Source: Tidjanibacter sp.
GTDB taxonomy: Bacteria > Bacteroidota > Bacteroidia > Bacteroidales > Rikenellaceae
Assembly: GCA_017396085.1 (NCBI GenBank)
Contig: JAFQNC010000024.1
Location: 1-64,000 of the forward strand
Direction: 5' to 3'
Length of the DNA stretch: 64,000 nt
The notes beneath the pieces were generated by a model. It saw only the letters and a program-made list of their open reading frames with translations, had not been told where the DNA came from and made no database searches. Of the stretch, positions 42,372 to 51,471 are shown piece by piece. How positions within the stretch are numbered: the first letter of the stretch is position 1; each line of letters opens with the position of its first letter. Position numbers and translations under genes: made by a program.

Positions 42372-42536
42372 ACAAAATTGGGGGTTAGGAATAAAAAAAC
42401 TGTGCCAATAATTTTTTTATAACGAAAAGAGTTGTATTTTTGCCCCGATTTTGGGCTTGTTACAGGAGTGTACACCCCGAAGTCAAACGTTCTGAATAAG
42501 TCTGACGGAGAATTTTTGAAAAAAATGTCGCCCGAT

Positions 42537-42567
42537 TTTGCGGAATAAAAAAAATGGCATATATTTG
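42537..42567 (+). promoter_or_regulatory. Consensus promoter of the tRNA-tuf operon
   Basis: TTTG (42,537-42,540), exactly 19 bp, then TATATTTG (42,560-42,567): a full match to the Bacteroidota housekeeping promoter, 27 bp before the first tRNA. This fits high constitutive transcription. Confidence 0.85.
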
Positions 42568-42594
42568 CAACCCCAAAAGAGGGATAACAAGTAT

Positions 42595-42668
42595 GCCGAT
42601 GTAGCTCAGTTGGCCAGAGCAGCTGATTTGTAATCAGCTGGTCGGGGGTTCGAATCCCTCCATCGGCT
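42595..42668 (+). tRNA. tRNA-Thr (TGT)
   Basis: A 74-nt cloverleaf. The acceptor GCCGATG pairs with CATCGGC, and the anticodon stem CTGAT/ATCAG encloses TTTGTAA with anticodon TGT. The T arm is GGGGGTTCGAATCCCTC-like. CCA is not encoded. It is the first gene after the consensus promoter. Confidence 0.97.
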
Positions 42669-42703
42669 CGAAGAGCAAGCAAAGTCGCTTGACAAGACAT
42701 ATT

Positions 42704-42785
42704 GGGAGAGTTCCAGAGTGGCCAAATGGGGCAGACTGTAAATCTGTTGGCAACGCCTTCGGTGGTTCGAATCCATCCTCTCCCA
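42704..42785 (+). tRNA. tRNA-Tyr (GTA)
   Basis: An 82-nt tRNA with a long variable arm, acceptor GGGAGAG/CTCTCCC, and anticodon GTA within ACTGTAAAT. CCA is not encoded. Confidence 0.97.
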
Positions 42786-42903
42786 CTTTTTCAAAAGTTC
42801 AGTTCACCAACAAAGGTGGATTGTTCTTTTGTGGTTCTCGGTCATTACTCTTCGGCGGGCCTAAATTGGTGTTTCGCAGAGGATTAAGGTGGCTGTGATG
42901 TTT

Positions 42904-42976
42904 GCGGAAGTAGCTCAGTTGATAGAGCATCAGCCTTCCAAGCTGAGGGTCGCGAGTTTGAGCCTCGTCTTCCGCT
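42904..42976 (+). tRNA. tRNA-Gly (TCC)
   Basis: A 73-nt tRNA, acceptor GCGGAAG/CTTCCGC, anticodon stem TCAGC/GCTGA around CTTCCAA with anticodon TCC. It precedes tuf by 59 bp. Confidence 0.97.
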
Positions 42977-43035
42977 CAAAAGACGAAAACAGAACAAACA
43001 AACAATTATAATTCACTAATAACAACTACAAAGTT

Positions 43036-44223
43036 ATGGCAAAAGAAAAATTTGACAGGTCAAAACCTCACGTAAACGTAGGTACTATCGGCCACGTTGA
43101 CCACGGTAAAACTACTCTTACCGCTGCTATTACTACCGTATTGGCAAAGAATGGTCTTTCGGAGTTGCGCTCGTTTGACTCTATCGACAACGCTCCCGAG
43201 GAGAAAGAGCGTGGTATCACCATCAACACCGCTCACATTGAGTATCAGACTGCAAGCCGTCACTACGCTCACGTAGACTGCCCCGGCCACGCTGACTATG
43301 TAAAGAACATGGTAACTGGTGCTGCTCAGATGGATGGTGCTATCTTGGTTGTTGCTTCGACCGATGGTCCTATGCCCCAGACTCGTGAGCACGTGCTGTT
43401 GGCTCGTCAGGTAAACGTTCCCCGTATCGTTGTGTTTATGAACAAGTGCGATATGGTAGACGATGCTGAGATGCTTGACCTCGTTGAGATGGAGATTCGT
43501 GACGTATTGAGCGCAAACGGCTTTGACGGTGACAACGCTCCCGTTATCCGCGGTTCTGCACTTGGTGCTTTGAACGGTGAGCCCCAGTGGGAGGAGAAAG
43601 TTCTCGAGCTTATGAACGCAGTAGACGAGTACATTCCTCTGCCTCCTCGTGAGAGCGACAAGCCCTTCTTGATGCCTGTTGAGGACGTATTCTCGATTAC
43701 CGGTCGTGGTACCGTAGTTACCGGCCGTATTGAGACTGGTGTTATCCACGTTGGTGACCCCGTAGAGATTATCGGTTTGGACGAGAAGATTCGCACTTCG
43801 GTATGTACCGGTGTTGAGATGTTCCGCAAACTCCTCGATGAGGGTGAGGCTGGTGATAACGTAGGTCTGCTGATGCGTGGTATCGACAAGAAAGAGGTTA
43901 AGCGTGGTATGGTTGTAGCCAAACCCAAGAGCATCACTCCTCACACCAAATTCCGTGGTGAGGTTTATATCTTGAAGAAAGAAGAGGGTGGTCGTCACAC
44001 TCCTTTCCGCAACCACTACCGTCCTCAGTTCTACCTCCGTACTATGGATATTACCGGTGAGGTTAAACTTCCCGAGGGTATCGAGATGGTAATGCCCGGT
44101 GACCACGTTGAGATTGAGGTATCTCTCATCTACCCCGTTGCTTTGAATGCAGGTCTGCGTTTCGCTATCCGTGAGGGTGGTCGCACCGTAGGTTCGGGTC
44201 AGATTAAAGAGGTTATCGAGTAG
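43036..44223 (+). CDS. tuf: Elongation factor Tu
   Basis: 395-residue translational GTPase that delivers aminoacyl-tRNA to the ribosome. G1 is GHVDHGKT, G3 DCPGHADY, G4 NKCD, G5 GSAL; domains 2 and 3 follow and the C-terminus is SGQIKEVIE. Codon use is strongly biased to GTT/GTA and CGT relative to the PUL genes, as for very highly expressed genes. Only one tuf copy is in view. No Shine-Dalgarno is visible (ACAACTACAAAGTT before ATG), the usual state in this phylum. It is cotranscribed with the three upstream tRNAs. Confidence 0.99.
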   Translation: MAKEKFDRSKPHVNVGTIGHVDHGKTTLTAAITTVLAKNGLSELRSFDSIDNAPEEKERGITINTAHIEYQTASRHYAHVDCPGHADYVKNMVTGAAQMDGAILVVASTDGPMPQTREHVLLARQVNVPRIVVFMNKCDMVDDAEMLDLVEMEIRDVLSANGFDGDNAPVIRGSALGALNGEPQWEEKVLELMNAVDEYIPLPPRESDKPFLMPVEDVFSITGRGTVVTGRIETGVIHVGDPVEIIGLDEKIRTSVCTGVEMFRKLLDEGEAGDNVGLLMRGIDKKEVKRGMVVAKPKSITPHTKFRGEVYILKKEEGGRHTPFRNHYRPQFYLRTMDITGEVKLPEGIEMVMPGDHVEIEVSLIYPVALNAGLRFAIREGGRTVGSGQIKEVIE

Positions 44224-44257
44224 TTTCGCAAGAGTTACGAGATAGTACTCAAACATA

Positions 44258-44307
44258 GGGGCGAGTGTGGGTGCTTGCCGTGAGAATGGGAACAGCCTTC
44301 TCGCCCC
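44258..44307 (+). other. Long-loop hairpin between tuf and tRNA-Trp
   Basis: GGGGCGAG (44,258-44,265) pairs exactly with CTCGCCCC (44,300-44,307) across a 34-base loop. No T run follows, so it is more likely an RNA-processing or stability structure than a terminator. Confidence 0.35.
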
Positions 44308-44312
44308 ACTTT

Positions 44313-44383
44313 ACGAGAGTAGTTTAATGGTAGAATAGCGGTCTCCAAAACCGTTGGTGGGAGTTCGATTCTCTCCTCTCGTG
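44313..44383 (+). tRNA. tRNA-Trp (CCA)
   Basis: A 71-nt tRNA, acceptor ACGAGAG/CTCTCGT, anticodon CCA in GTCTCCAAAAC. It sits between tuf and secE, the classical position in many bacteria. Confidence 0.97.
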
Positions 44384-44462
44384 CAAAGAGTCCGGTGGCT
44401 TTGTAAAAAGATTACCGGACTTGTTGAGTGAAAAGGAAATAAAGAAGAAAAAAGCATAACTT

Positions 44463-44657
44463 ATGAAACTCGTTAAGTACGTAAAAGCCTCTTATGAGGA
44501 GCTGGTTCACAAAGTGTCGTGGACTCCTATGAAAGAGCTGCAAAGCTTGGCCGTGACCGTTATGGTTGCTTCCCTGGTCATTGCTGCAGTGGTTCTTGCA
44601 ATGGATGTTACCTTTGAGTCCATAATGAAAGCCATCTACAGTGTTTTGGCCCACTAA
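44463..44657 (+). CDS. secE: Preprotein translocase subunit SecE
   Basis: A 64-residue single-span subunit of the SecYEG channel. The cytoplasmic amphipathic helix (KASYEELVHKVSWTPMKEL) is followed by one hydrophobic helix (about 27-46, VTVMVASLVIAAVVLAM). This is the short one-helix form found in most bacteria outside enterobacteria. The stop is 41 bp before nusG. Position between tRNA-Trp and nusG confirms identity. Confidence 0.96.
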   Translation: MKLVKYVKASYEELVHKVSWTPMKELQSLAVTVMVASLVIAAVVLAMDVTFESIMKAIYSVLAH

Positions 44658-44698
44658 TTTGCTCACGGATTTTTTAACGATTTAGGCGAAAAAAGATT

Positions 44699-45262
44699 AT
44701 GAGCGGAGTGGCTGAAAAACAGTGGTATGTGTTACGCGCCATCGGTGGCAAGGAGAAGAAGGTCAAGGAGTATATCGAAATGGAGATACACAACCTTGGC
44801 TTGGAGCACCTTGTTGCACAGGTTCTGATTCCTACCGAGAAGGTCTATTCGATTCGCAACGGTAAGAAGGTGAGCAAAGAGAGGGTGTCGTATCCCGGCT
44901 ATGTGTTGGTTGAAGCAGCTATGATTGATGAGGTACCTTACGTTCTTCGCAACACACCCAACGTACTCGGCTTCCTAGGCGACTCGGTTGAGGAGAGCAA
45001 GCGACTGATTGCAACGCCTGTGCGTCCGCAAGAGGTTGCCCGCATTCTCGGCAGGGTTGACGAAATGAGTCAGGGTGAGGAGGAGAATGAGATTCCTTTC
45101 TTCGTTGGAGAGACCGTAAAAGTTACGGACGGTCCCTTCTCGAGTTTCTCCGGAACTATCGAAGCGGTAGATGAGGAGAGAAAGAAATTGACAGTCTCGG
45201 TGAAGATTTTCGGGCGAAAGACTCCGATGGAGTTGAGTTTTATGCAAGTAGAAAAAGAATAA
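44699..45262 (+). CDS. nusG: Transcription elongation/antitermination factor NusG
   Basis: 187 residues. The NGN domain (about 5-115) opens KQWYVLRAIGGKEKKVKE and includes the SYPGYVLVEA strand. A KOW domain (about 130-187) holds GETVKVTDGPFSSFSGTIEAVD and the FGRKTPMELSF end. It binds RNA polymerase and links it to Rho or ribosomes. Length is normal and no extra inserted domain is seen, so it is the housekeeping NusG rather than a capsule-operon UpxY-type paralogue. Confidence 0.98.
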   Translation: MSGVAEKQWYVLRAIGGKEKKVKEYIEMEIHNLGLEHLVAQVLIPTEKVYSIRNGKKVSKERVSYPGYVLVEAAMIDEVPYVLRNTPNVLGFLGDSVEESKRLIATPVRPQEVARILGRVDEMSQGEEENEIPFFVGETVKVTDGPFSSFSGTIEAVDEERKKLTVSVKIFGRKTPMELSFMQVEKE

Positions 45263-45278
45263 TTAACCAAGGAAAACT

Positions 45279-45719
45279 ATGGCAAAAGAGGTTGCTGCAT
45301 TTATTAAACTGCAGATTAAAGGTGGTGCCGCCAATCCTTCGCCACCAGTAGGCCCTGCGTTGGGTTCGAAGGGAGTCAATATTATGGACTTCTGCAAGCA
45401 GTTCAACGCAAGGACACAGGAGAAGGCAGGTAAGGTGCTGCCGGTGATTATCACCGTATACAACGACAAGTCGTTTGACTTTGTTGTGAAACAACCGCCC
45501 GTAGCTGCTGCTTTGAAAGAGGCTGCAGGCGTTCAGTCAGGTTCCGCTGAGCCCAACCGTACCAAGGTTGGTAGCATCACCTGGGAGCAGGTTGAGGCTA
45601 TTGCAAAGGACAAGATGCCTGATATGAACTGCTTCACTATCGAGGCTGCTATGAAGATGGTAGCCGGTACTGCACGCAGTATGGGTATCGCCGTTGTCGG
45701 AGAGTTTCCTGTAAAGTAA
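45279..45719 (+). CDS. rplK: 50S ribosomal protein uL11
   Basis: A 146-residue protein of the GTPase-associated centre that binds 23S rRNA together with L10/L12. Marks: [20 protein letters not shown] at the N-terminus and [20 protein letters not shown] at the C-terminal RNA-binding domain. A partial AAGGA precedes the ATG by six bases. It is 16 bp after nusG and 10 bp before rplA. Confidence 0.99.
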   Translation: MAKEVAAFIKLQIKGGAANPSPPVGPALGSKGVNIMDFCKQFNARTQEKAGKVLPVIITVYNDKSFDFVVKQPPVAAALKEAAGVQSGSAEPNRTKVGSITWEQVEAIAKDKMPDMNCFTIEAAMKMVAGTARSMGIAVVGEFPVK

Positions 45720-45729
45720 TTTGAGTGAG

Positions 45730-46428
45730 ATGAGTAAATTGACAAAAAATCAAAAAGCAATGCTCGCTAAAGTGGAGCCCGGAAAGCTCTACAAACTGAG
45801 CGAGGCCGCAGCTCTTCTGAAAGAGATTACTTTCACGAAATTCAACGCTTCGGTGGATGTAGACGTGCGTCTTGGTGTTGACCCCCGTAAGGCCAACCAG
45901 ATGGTACGTGGCGTGGTTACACTTCCTCACGGAACCGGTAAGACTGTTCGCGTGTTGGTGCTCTGTACTCCCGACAAGGAGAACGAGGCTAAAGAGGCAG
46001 GTGCAGACTACGTAGGTTTGGACGAGTATGTTGAGAAAATCAAGGGCGGTTGGACCGATGTTGATGTAATCATCTGTACTCCTAACGTTATGGCCAAAGT
46101 TGGTGCTTTGGGTAGGATTCTGGGTCCCCGTGGCCTTATGCCTAACCCCAAGACCGGTACTGTAACCATGGACGTGGCAAAGGCTGTATCGGAGGTGAAA
46201 GCCGGTAAGATTGACTTCAAGGTTGATAAGTACGGTATCGTTCACTCTTCGGTAGGTAAAGTATCGTTTACCGCAGAGCAGATTGTAGACAATGCTAACG
46301 CATTTGTTGGTATGATTCACAAGTTGAAACCTGCTGCTGCAAAGGGTACTTATATGCTTAGTATCTATCTCTCGACGACAATGAGTATCGGTCTGCAAAT
46401 TGACCCCAAATCACTCGATCTTAAATAG
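45730..46428 (+). CDS. rplA: 50S ribosomal protein uL1
   Basis: 232 residues from the ATG at 45,730 ([12 protein letters not shown]); an in-frame TTG at 45,721 is unlikely because it leaves a one-base gap to rplK and adds three non-conserved residues. L1 forms the mobile stalk at the E site. Conserved blocks are [17 protein letters not shown] and [11 protein letters not shown]. In many bacteria L1 represses its own rplKA message; I cannot identify that site here. Confidence 0.98.
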   Translation: MSKLTKNQKAMLAKVEPGKLYKLSEAAALLKEITFTKFNASVDVDVRLGVDPRKANQMVRGVVTLPHGTGKTVRVLVLCTPDKENEAKEAGADYVGLDEYVEKIKGGWTDVDVIICTPNVMAKVGALGRILGPRGLMPNPKTGTVTMDVAKAVSEVKAGKIDFKVDKYGIVHSSVGKVSFTAEQIVDNANAFVGMIHKLKPAAAKGTYMLSIYLSTTMSIGLQIDPKSLDLK

Positions 46429-46444
46429 TAAAAAACATTGAGCT

Positions 46445-46966
46445 ATGACAAGGGAAGAAAAGAAACAAGTAATTGAAGGCCTGACCGAACAACTCAACCA
46501 GTATCCTAACTTCTACATCACCGACATCGAGGCTCTGAACGCCGAGCAGACCGCTGCATTGCGTAGGAAATGCTTCGAGAAGGGCGTGAAGTTGGTGGTC
46601 GTAAAGAACACCCTCTTCATCAAGGCTTTGGAGGCCGTTGAGAAGGCAGACGCTGGTCTTGTCGAGGTTCTGAAAGGCACTTCGTCGATTATGTTCTCCG
46701 AGGGTAGCAAGAGTCCTGCACAGGTAATCAAAGAGTTCCGCAAAGGTTGCGATAAGCCCATTTTGAAAGCCGCTTATGTACAGGAGTGTGTATACGTAGG
46801 AGATAATAACCTCGATATGCTCGTAAACATCAAGTCGCGCGAGGAACTCATCGGCGATATTGTTGCACTGTTGCAGTCGCCCATCAAGAATGTCGTATCG
46901 GCATTGCAGGGTAGCGCTGGTCAGAAAGTTGCGGGCATCGTAAAGGCACTTGAAGAAAGAAATTAA
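46445..46966 (+). CDS. rplJ: 50S ribosomal protein uL10
   Basis: 173 residues; anchors the L7/L12 stalk dimers on 23S rRNA. N-terminal MTREEKKQVIEGLTEQL and the RNA-binding RRKCFEKGVKLVVVKNTL match the family. The C-terminal helix that holds L12 is LQGSAGQKVAGIVKALEERN. It lies 16 bp after rplA and 58 bp before rplL. Confidence 0.98.
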   Translation: MTREEKKQVIEGLTEQLNQYPNFYITDIEALNAEQTAALRRKCFEKGVKLVVVKNTLFIKALEAVEKADAGLVEVLKGTSSIMFSEGSKSPAQVIKEFRKGCDKPILKAAYVQECVYVGDNNLDMLVNIKSREELIGDIVALLQSPIKNVVSALQGSAGQKVAGIVKALEERN

Positions 46967-47024
46967 TTTTTCCAAAAAACAAACACAAACAACGAAGTAA
47001 AACAATTTAACAAATAACAAAACT

Positions 47025-47399
47025 ATGGCAGATATTAAAGCATTGGCAGAAGAGTTGGTAAACTTGACTGTTAAAGAGGTAAACGAGTTGGCTACTATCC
47101 TCAAAGAGGAGTACGGTATTGAGCCCGCTGCTGCAGCAGTAGCAGTTGCTGCTCCCGCCGCTGCAGAGGCAGCTGCACCCGCAGAGAAGACTTCTTTTGA
47201 CGTTATTCTCGTAAGCGCAGGTCAGAGCAAGATTCCTGTAGTGAAAGCAGTTAAAGAGTCGACCGGTCTTGGTTTGAAAGAGGCTAAAGACTTGGTAGAT
47301 GCTGCTCCTAAGGCTATCAAAGAGGGCGTATCGAAAGAGGAGGCCGAGGCACTCAAAGCAGCTCTTGAGGAGGCTGGTGCAGAGGTTGAGGTTAAATAG
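47025..47399 (+). CDS. rplL: 50S ribosomal protein bL12 (L7/L12)
   Basis: 124 residues. An N-terminal dimerisation domain is followed by an Ala/Pro hinge ([20 protein letters not shown]) and a C-terminal factor-binding domain with [20 protein letters not shown]. Dimers on L10 recruit translational GTPases. A terminator-like hairpin begins 26 bp after the stop, so it is the last gene before a control point leading to rpoB. Confidence 0.99.
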   Translation: MADIKALAEELVNLTVKEVNELATILKEEYGIEPAAAAVAVAAPAAAEAAAPAEKTSFDVILVSAGQSKIPVVKAVKESTGLGLKEAKDLVDAAPKAIKEGVSKEEAEALKAALEEAGAEVEVK

Positions 47400-47425
47400 T
47401 CATACTATTAACTTCTCACATATCG

Positions 47426-47464
47426 GGTATAGAGCTTATGCTTAAATAAGCTCTATGCCTTTTT
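47426..47464 (+). terminator. Terminator/attenuator between rplL and rpoB
   Basis: A 14-bp stem (GGTATAGAGCTTAT / ATAAGCTCTATGCC, one G-T pair) with a six-base loop is followed by TTTTT. This is a canonical intrinsic terminator inside the ribosomal-RNA polymerase cluster; rpoBC must rely on read-through or a promoter in the following 170 bp. Confidence 0.85.
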
Positions 47465-47637
47465 CGCGTCTAAAATAGAGGGGCGAGAGAGAAAGTAGGG
47501 TTAGGTTTTGTTGGGGAGGGCTAAGTGTGCCCAAATCAAGCAGATACGAGGCGGTCGATGGGCCGAGTAGTATTTTCCCCTAATCTTATCAGCGACAAGC
47601 GACATTAACAAAAACCATCAAATTAATTTTGCAGAAA

Positions 47638-50600
47638 ATGTCCTCAAAAGCAAACACAAGAATTAGCTTCTCCTCCATCACGCACAAGATGGACTATCCG
47701 GACTTCTTGGAGGTGCAGCTCAAATCATTTCACGACTTTTTTCAGTTGGACTCCACTGCAGAGAACCGCAAAAACGAAGGTCTCTACAAGGTGTTCATGG
47801 AAAATTTCCCAATAACGGACACACGCAATAACTTCGTTCTCGAATTTATCGACTACTATGTAGACCCCCCACGCTACTCGATTGACGAGTGCTTGGAGAT
47901 GGGCCTGACCTACAGTGTACCCCTGAAAGCCAAATTGAGGCTTTCGTGCACTGACCCCGAGCACGAGGATTTCGACACAGTAATTCAAGACGTATACTTC
48001 GGCACGATTCCCTATATGACACCTCGTGGCACCTTCGTTATCAACGGTGCAGAGCGTGTTGTGGTATCGCAGTTGCACCGCTCGCCCGGTGTATTCTTTG
48101 GCCAGAGCGTTCACACCAATGGTACCAAACTCTACTCGGCACGAATTATCCCCTTCAAGGGTTCGTGGATTGAGTTCGCAACGGACATCAACAATGTGAT
48201 GTATGCCTACATCGACAGGAAGAAGAAGTTGCCCGTAACGACTCTGCTTCGTGCTATCGGTTTTGAGGCCGACAAGGAGATTTTGGAGATTTTTGACCTT
48301 GCCGATGAGGTGAAGGTTAATCGCACCAACCTGAAGAAGAACATTGGCCGCAAGTTGGCAGCCCGTATTCTTTCGACTTGGGTGGAGGACTTTGTGGATG
48401 AGGATACCGGTGAGGTTGTTTCCATCGAGCGTAACGATGTGATTATCGACCGCGAGACCGAACTCGCCGAGGAGCACATTGAGGCCATTCTTGAGAGTGG
48501 CGCCAAGACCATCCTTTTGCACAAGGATAACCCATCGGGTGTAGACTACTCGATTATCTATAACACTTTGCAGAAAGACCCCTGCAACTCCGAGAAGGAG
48601 GCTGTTGTGTACATCTACCGACAGCTGCGCAATTCGGAGCCACCAGATGAAGCAACCGCAAGGGATGTCATCGACAAGCTCTTCTTCAGCGACAAACGCT
48701 ACGACTTGGGCGATGTAGGTCGTTTCTGCATCAACAAGAAACTTGGTCTGGAGATTAGCCCCGAGGTGAGGGTTCTGACCAAGGAGGATATGATTGCCAT
48801 CATCCGCTACCTCATTGAGTTGATTAACTCGAAGACCGATGTGGATGACATCGACCACTTGTCGAATAGGCGTGTAAGGACAGTGGGCGAGCAGTTGAGC
48901 AACCAGTTCTCGGTGGGCTTCATCCGTATGGCCCGCACCATCCGCGAGAGGATGAATGTGAGGGACAACGAGGTGTTCACCCCCATTGACCTGATTAACG
49001 CCAAGACACTGTCGAGCGTGATTAACAGTTTCTTCGGCACCAACCAGTTGTCGCAGTTTATGGACCAGACCAACCCTCTGGCCGAGATGACTCACAAACG
49101 CCGTTTGTCGGCACTCGGTCCCGGTGGTTTGAGTAGGGATAGGGCAGGCTTTGAGGTGCGTGACGTACACTACACCCACTATGGCCGTTTGTGCCCCATT
49201 GAGACTCCTGAGGGCCCGAACATCGGTCTGATTTCTTCGCTGTGTGTGTATGCGAAGATTAGCTCGATGGGCTTCATTGAGACTCCCTACCGCAAGGTTA
49301 CCAATGGTAAGGTTGATTTGGACGACAGCCACATCCAATACTATAGCGCCGAGGAGGAGGGTAACCTCAATATTGCTCAGGCTTCGGCTCCCGTGGATGA
49401 GGAGGGTAACTTCCTTAACCCCAATAGGATTAAGGCTCGTAATGAGGCAGACTTCCCCGTGATTACCGCACAGCAGGTAGACTTGGTAGACGTGGCACCC
49501 AATCAGGTGGCTTCGATTGCAGCAAGTTTGATTCCCTTCTTGGAGCACGATGACGCAAACCGTGCGCTGATGGGCTCGAATATGATGCGTCAGGCAGTGC
49601 CTCTGATTAACCCCGAGGCTCCTATCGTAGGTACCGGTTTGGAGGGCGAGATGATTAGCGACAGCCGCATCCAGATTGTTGCCGAGGGCGATGGTGAGAT
49701 TGTGTTTGCCGATGCAAGCCAAATTCAGGTGAGGTATGACCGCACCGAGGATGAGGTGCTTGTAAGTTTCGACCCCGAGGTTACAACCTACAAACTGCCC
49801 CGCTACCGCAAGACCAACCAAAATATGTCCATCACCCTGAGGCCTATCGTGAAGATTGGCGACAAGGTAACCAAAGGCCAAATTTTGACCGAGGGTTACT
49901 CCACTCAGAATGGTGAGTTGGCACTGGGTAGGAACCTGAAAGTGGCATTTATGCCTTGGAAGGGTTACAACTTCGAGGATGCTATCGTTATCTCGGAGCG
50001 TCTGCTCAGGGAGGACTTGTTCACTTCGGTACACGTTGATGAGTACATTATGGAGGTTCGCGAAACCAAACGTGGTGTTGAGGAGCTGACCGCCGATATT
50101 CCCAACGTGAGCGAGGAGGCAACCAAAGACCTTGACGAGAGGGGTATCATTCGCATCGGTGCCAACGTGAAGCCGGGCGATATTATGATTGGTAAGATTA
50201 CGCCTAAGGGCGAGAGCGACCCCAGCCCCGAAGAGAAACTTCTTAGGGCTATCTTCGGCGACAAGGCCGGCGATGTTAAGGACGCTTCGTTGAAGGCACA
50301 GCCTTCGCTGTTTGGTACCGTAATTGACCGCAAACTCTTCTCGCGTAACGTGAAGGACGGCAAGCGCAGCAAAGCCGAGGAGAAGAACAAACTCGCCGAG
50401 GTGGATGCTAAGTTTGCAGCCGAGGTTGCTGCCTTGAAGAGCGTGCTGGTGGGCAAACTCTACACTCTGCTGAAAGACCAGACTTGTCTGGGCGTGAAGG
50501 ACTACTTCGGTGCAGAGTTGTATGCCGCAGGTACTAAGTTCACCAAGAAGATGCTCGAGGAAATCGACTACCTGAACCTCGGTTCGGAGAAGTGGGTTGA

Positions 50601-51453
50601 TGACGAGAGGGTGGCTCGCCTGACAGCAGTTGCAATTAACAACTATACCATTAAATATAAAGAGGCAGACGCAAGGGTTAAGCGTGAGAAGTACAACATC
50701 ACCAATGGCGATGAGCTTCCCAACGGTGTAATCCAGTTGGCAAAGGTTTACTTGGCCAAGAAGCGTAAGCTGAAAGTGGGTGATAAGATGGCAGGTCGCC
50801 ACGGTAACAAGGGTATTGTAGCCAAGGTTGTTCGTGATGAGGATATGCCTTTCTTGGAGGATGGCTCGATTGTGGACATCGTTCTGAACCCTCTGGGTGT
50901 GCCTTCGCGTATGAACTTGGGTCAGATTTACGAGACCGTGCTCGGTTGGGCCGGTAAGGAGTTGGGCTTGAAGTTCGCAACCCCCATTTTTGATGGTGCA
51001 ACTCTGGACCAGATTAACGAGTACACCGCCAAAGCAGGCGTACCTGTGAATGGTTGCTGCCACCTGAGGGATGGTGGTACCGGCGAGAGGTTCGACCAGC
51101 CTGCAACTGTTGGTGTAATCTATATGCTGAAACTTGGTCATATGATTGACGACAAGATGCACGCACGTTCCATCGGTCCCTACTCGCTCATCACACAGCA
51201 GCCTCTGGGTGGTAAGGCCCAGTTTGGTGGTCAGAGGTTTGGTGAGATGGAGGTTTGGGCACTCGAAGGCTTCGGTGCAGCAAACATCCTTCAGGAGATT
51301 TTGACTATCAAGTCCGATGATGTTATGGGTCGTGCCAAGGCCTATGAGGCAATCGTTAAGGGCGACAACCTGCCAACTCCCGGTATTCCGGAGTCGTTGA
51401 ATGTGCTGCTGCACGAGTTGCGTGGTTTGGCTCTCAGTGTTAAACTTTCTTAA
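47638..51453 (+). CDS. rpoB: RNA polymerase beta subunit
   Basis: 1271 residues from the ATG at 47,638; the in-frame TTG at 47,629 is less likely. The N-terminal [20 protein letters not shown] and rifampicin-pocket region ([33 protein letters not shown] segment near residues 465-497) look wild type: Ser/Asp/His/Arg at the usual resistance positions are the sensitive forms. The C-terminus has [20 protein letters not shown]. Length is normal for Bacteroidota. It lies 238 bp after rplL, past an intrinsic terminator, and 18 bp before rpoC. Confidence 0.99.
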   Translation: MSSKANTRISFSSITHKMDYPDFLEVQLKSFHDFFQLDSTAENRKNEGLYKVFMENFPITDTRNNFVLEFIDYYVDPPRYSIDECLEMGLTYSVPLKAKLRLSCTDPEHEDFDTVIQDVYFGTIPYMTPRGTFVINGAERVVVSQLHRSPGVFFGQSVHTNGTKLYSARIIPFKGSWIEFATDINNVMYAYIDRKKKLPVTTLLRAIGFEADKEILEIFDLADEVKVNRTNLKKNIGRKLAARILSTWVEDFVDEDTGEVVSIERNDVIIDRETELAEEHIEAILESGAKTILLHKDNPSGVDYSIIYNTLQKDPCNSEKEAVVYIYRQLRNSEPPDEATARDVIDKLFFSDKRYDLGDVGRFCINKKLGLEISPEVRVLTKEDMIAIIRYLIELINSKTDVDDIDHLSNRRVRTVGEQLSNQFSVGFIRMARTIRERMNVRDNEVFTPIDLINAKTLSSVINSFFGTNQLSQFMDQTNPLAEMTHKRRLSALGPGGLSRDRAGFEVRDVHYTHYGRLCPIETPEGPNIGLISSLCVYAKISSMGFIETPYRKVTNGKVDLDDSHIQYYSAEEEGNLNIAQASAPVDEEGNFLNPNRIKARNEADFPVITAQQVDLVDVAPNQVASIAASLIPFLEHDDANRALMGSNMMRQAVPLINPEAPIVGTGLEGEMISDSRIQIVAEGDGEIVFADASQIQVRYDRTEDEVLVSFDPEVTTYKLPRYRKTNQNMSITLRPIVKIGDKVTKGQILTEGYSTQNGELALGRNLKVAFMPWKGYNFEDAIVISERLLREDLFTSVHVDEYIMEVRETKRGVEELTADIPNVSEEATKDLDERGIIRIGANVKPGDIMIGKITPKGESDPSPEEKLLRAIFGDKAGDVKDASLKAQPSLFGTVIDRKLFSRNVKDGKRSKAEEKNKLAEVDAKFAAEVAALKSVLVGKLYTLLKDQTCLGVKDYFGAELYAAGTKFTKKMLEEIDYLNLGSEKWVDDERVARLTAVAINNYTIKYKEADARVKREKYNITNGDELPNGVIQLAKVYLAKKRKLKVGDKMAGRHGNKGIVAKVVRDEDMPFLEDGSIVDIVLNPLGVPSRMNLGQIYETVLGWAGKELGLKFATPIFDGATLDQINEYTAKAGVPVNGCCHLRDGGTGERFDQPATVGVIYMLKLGHMIDDKMHARSIGPYSLITQQPLGGKAQFGGQRFGEMEVWALEGFGAANILQEILTIKSDDVMGRAKAYEAIVKGDNLPTPGIPESLNVLLHELRGLALSVKLS

Positions 51454-51471
51454 TCGGTTTTTAGAGAGAAT

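Noticed and set aside
42338..42700. N-terminal extension of the MORN protein
   Set aside because: It would run through the tRNA-Thr gene and the consensus promoter; the ATG at 42,337 starts a proper signal peptide.
45721..45729. TTG start for rplA three codons upstream
   Set aside because: ATG at 45,730 gives the conserved N-terminus, and the TTG would leave a single base to the rplK stop.
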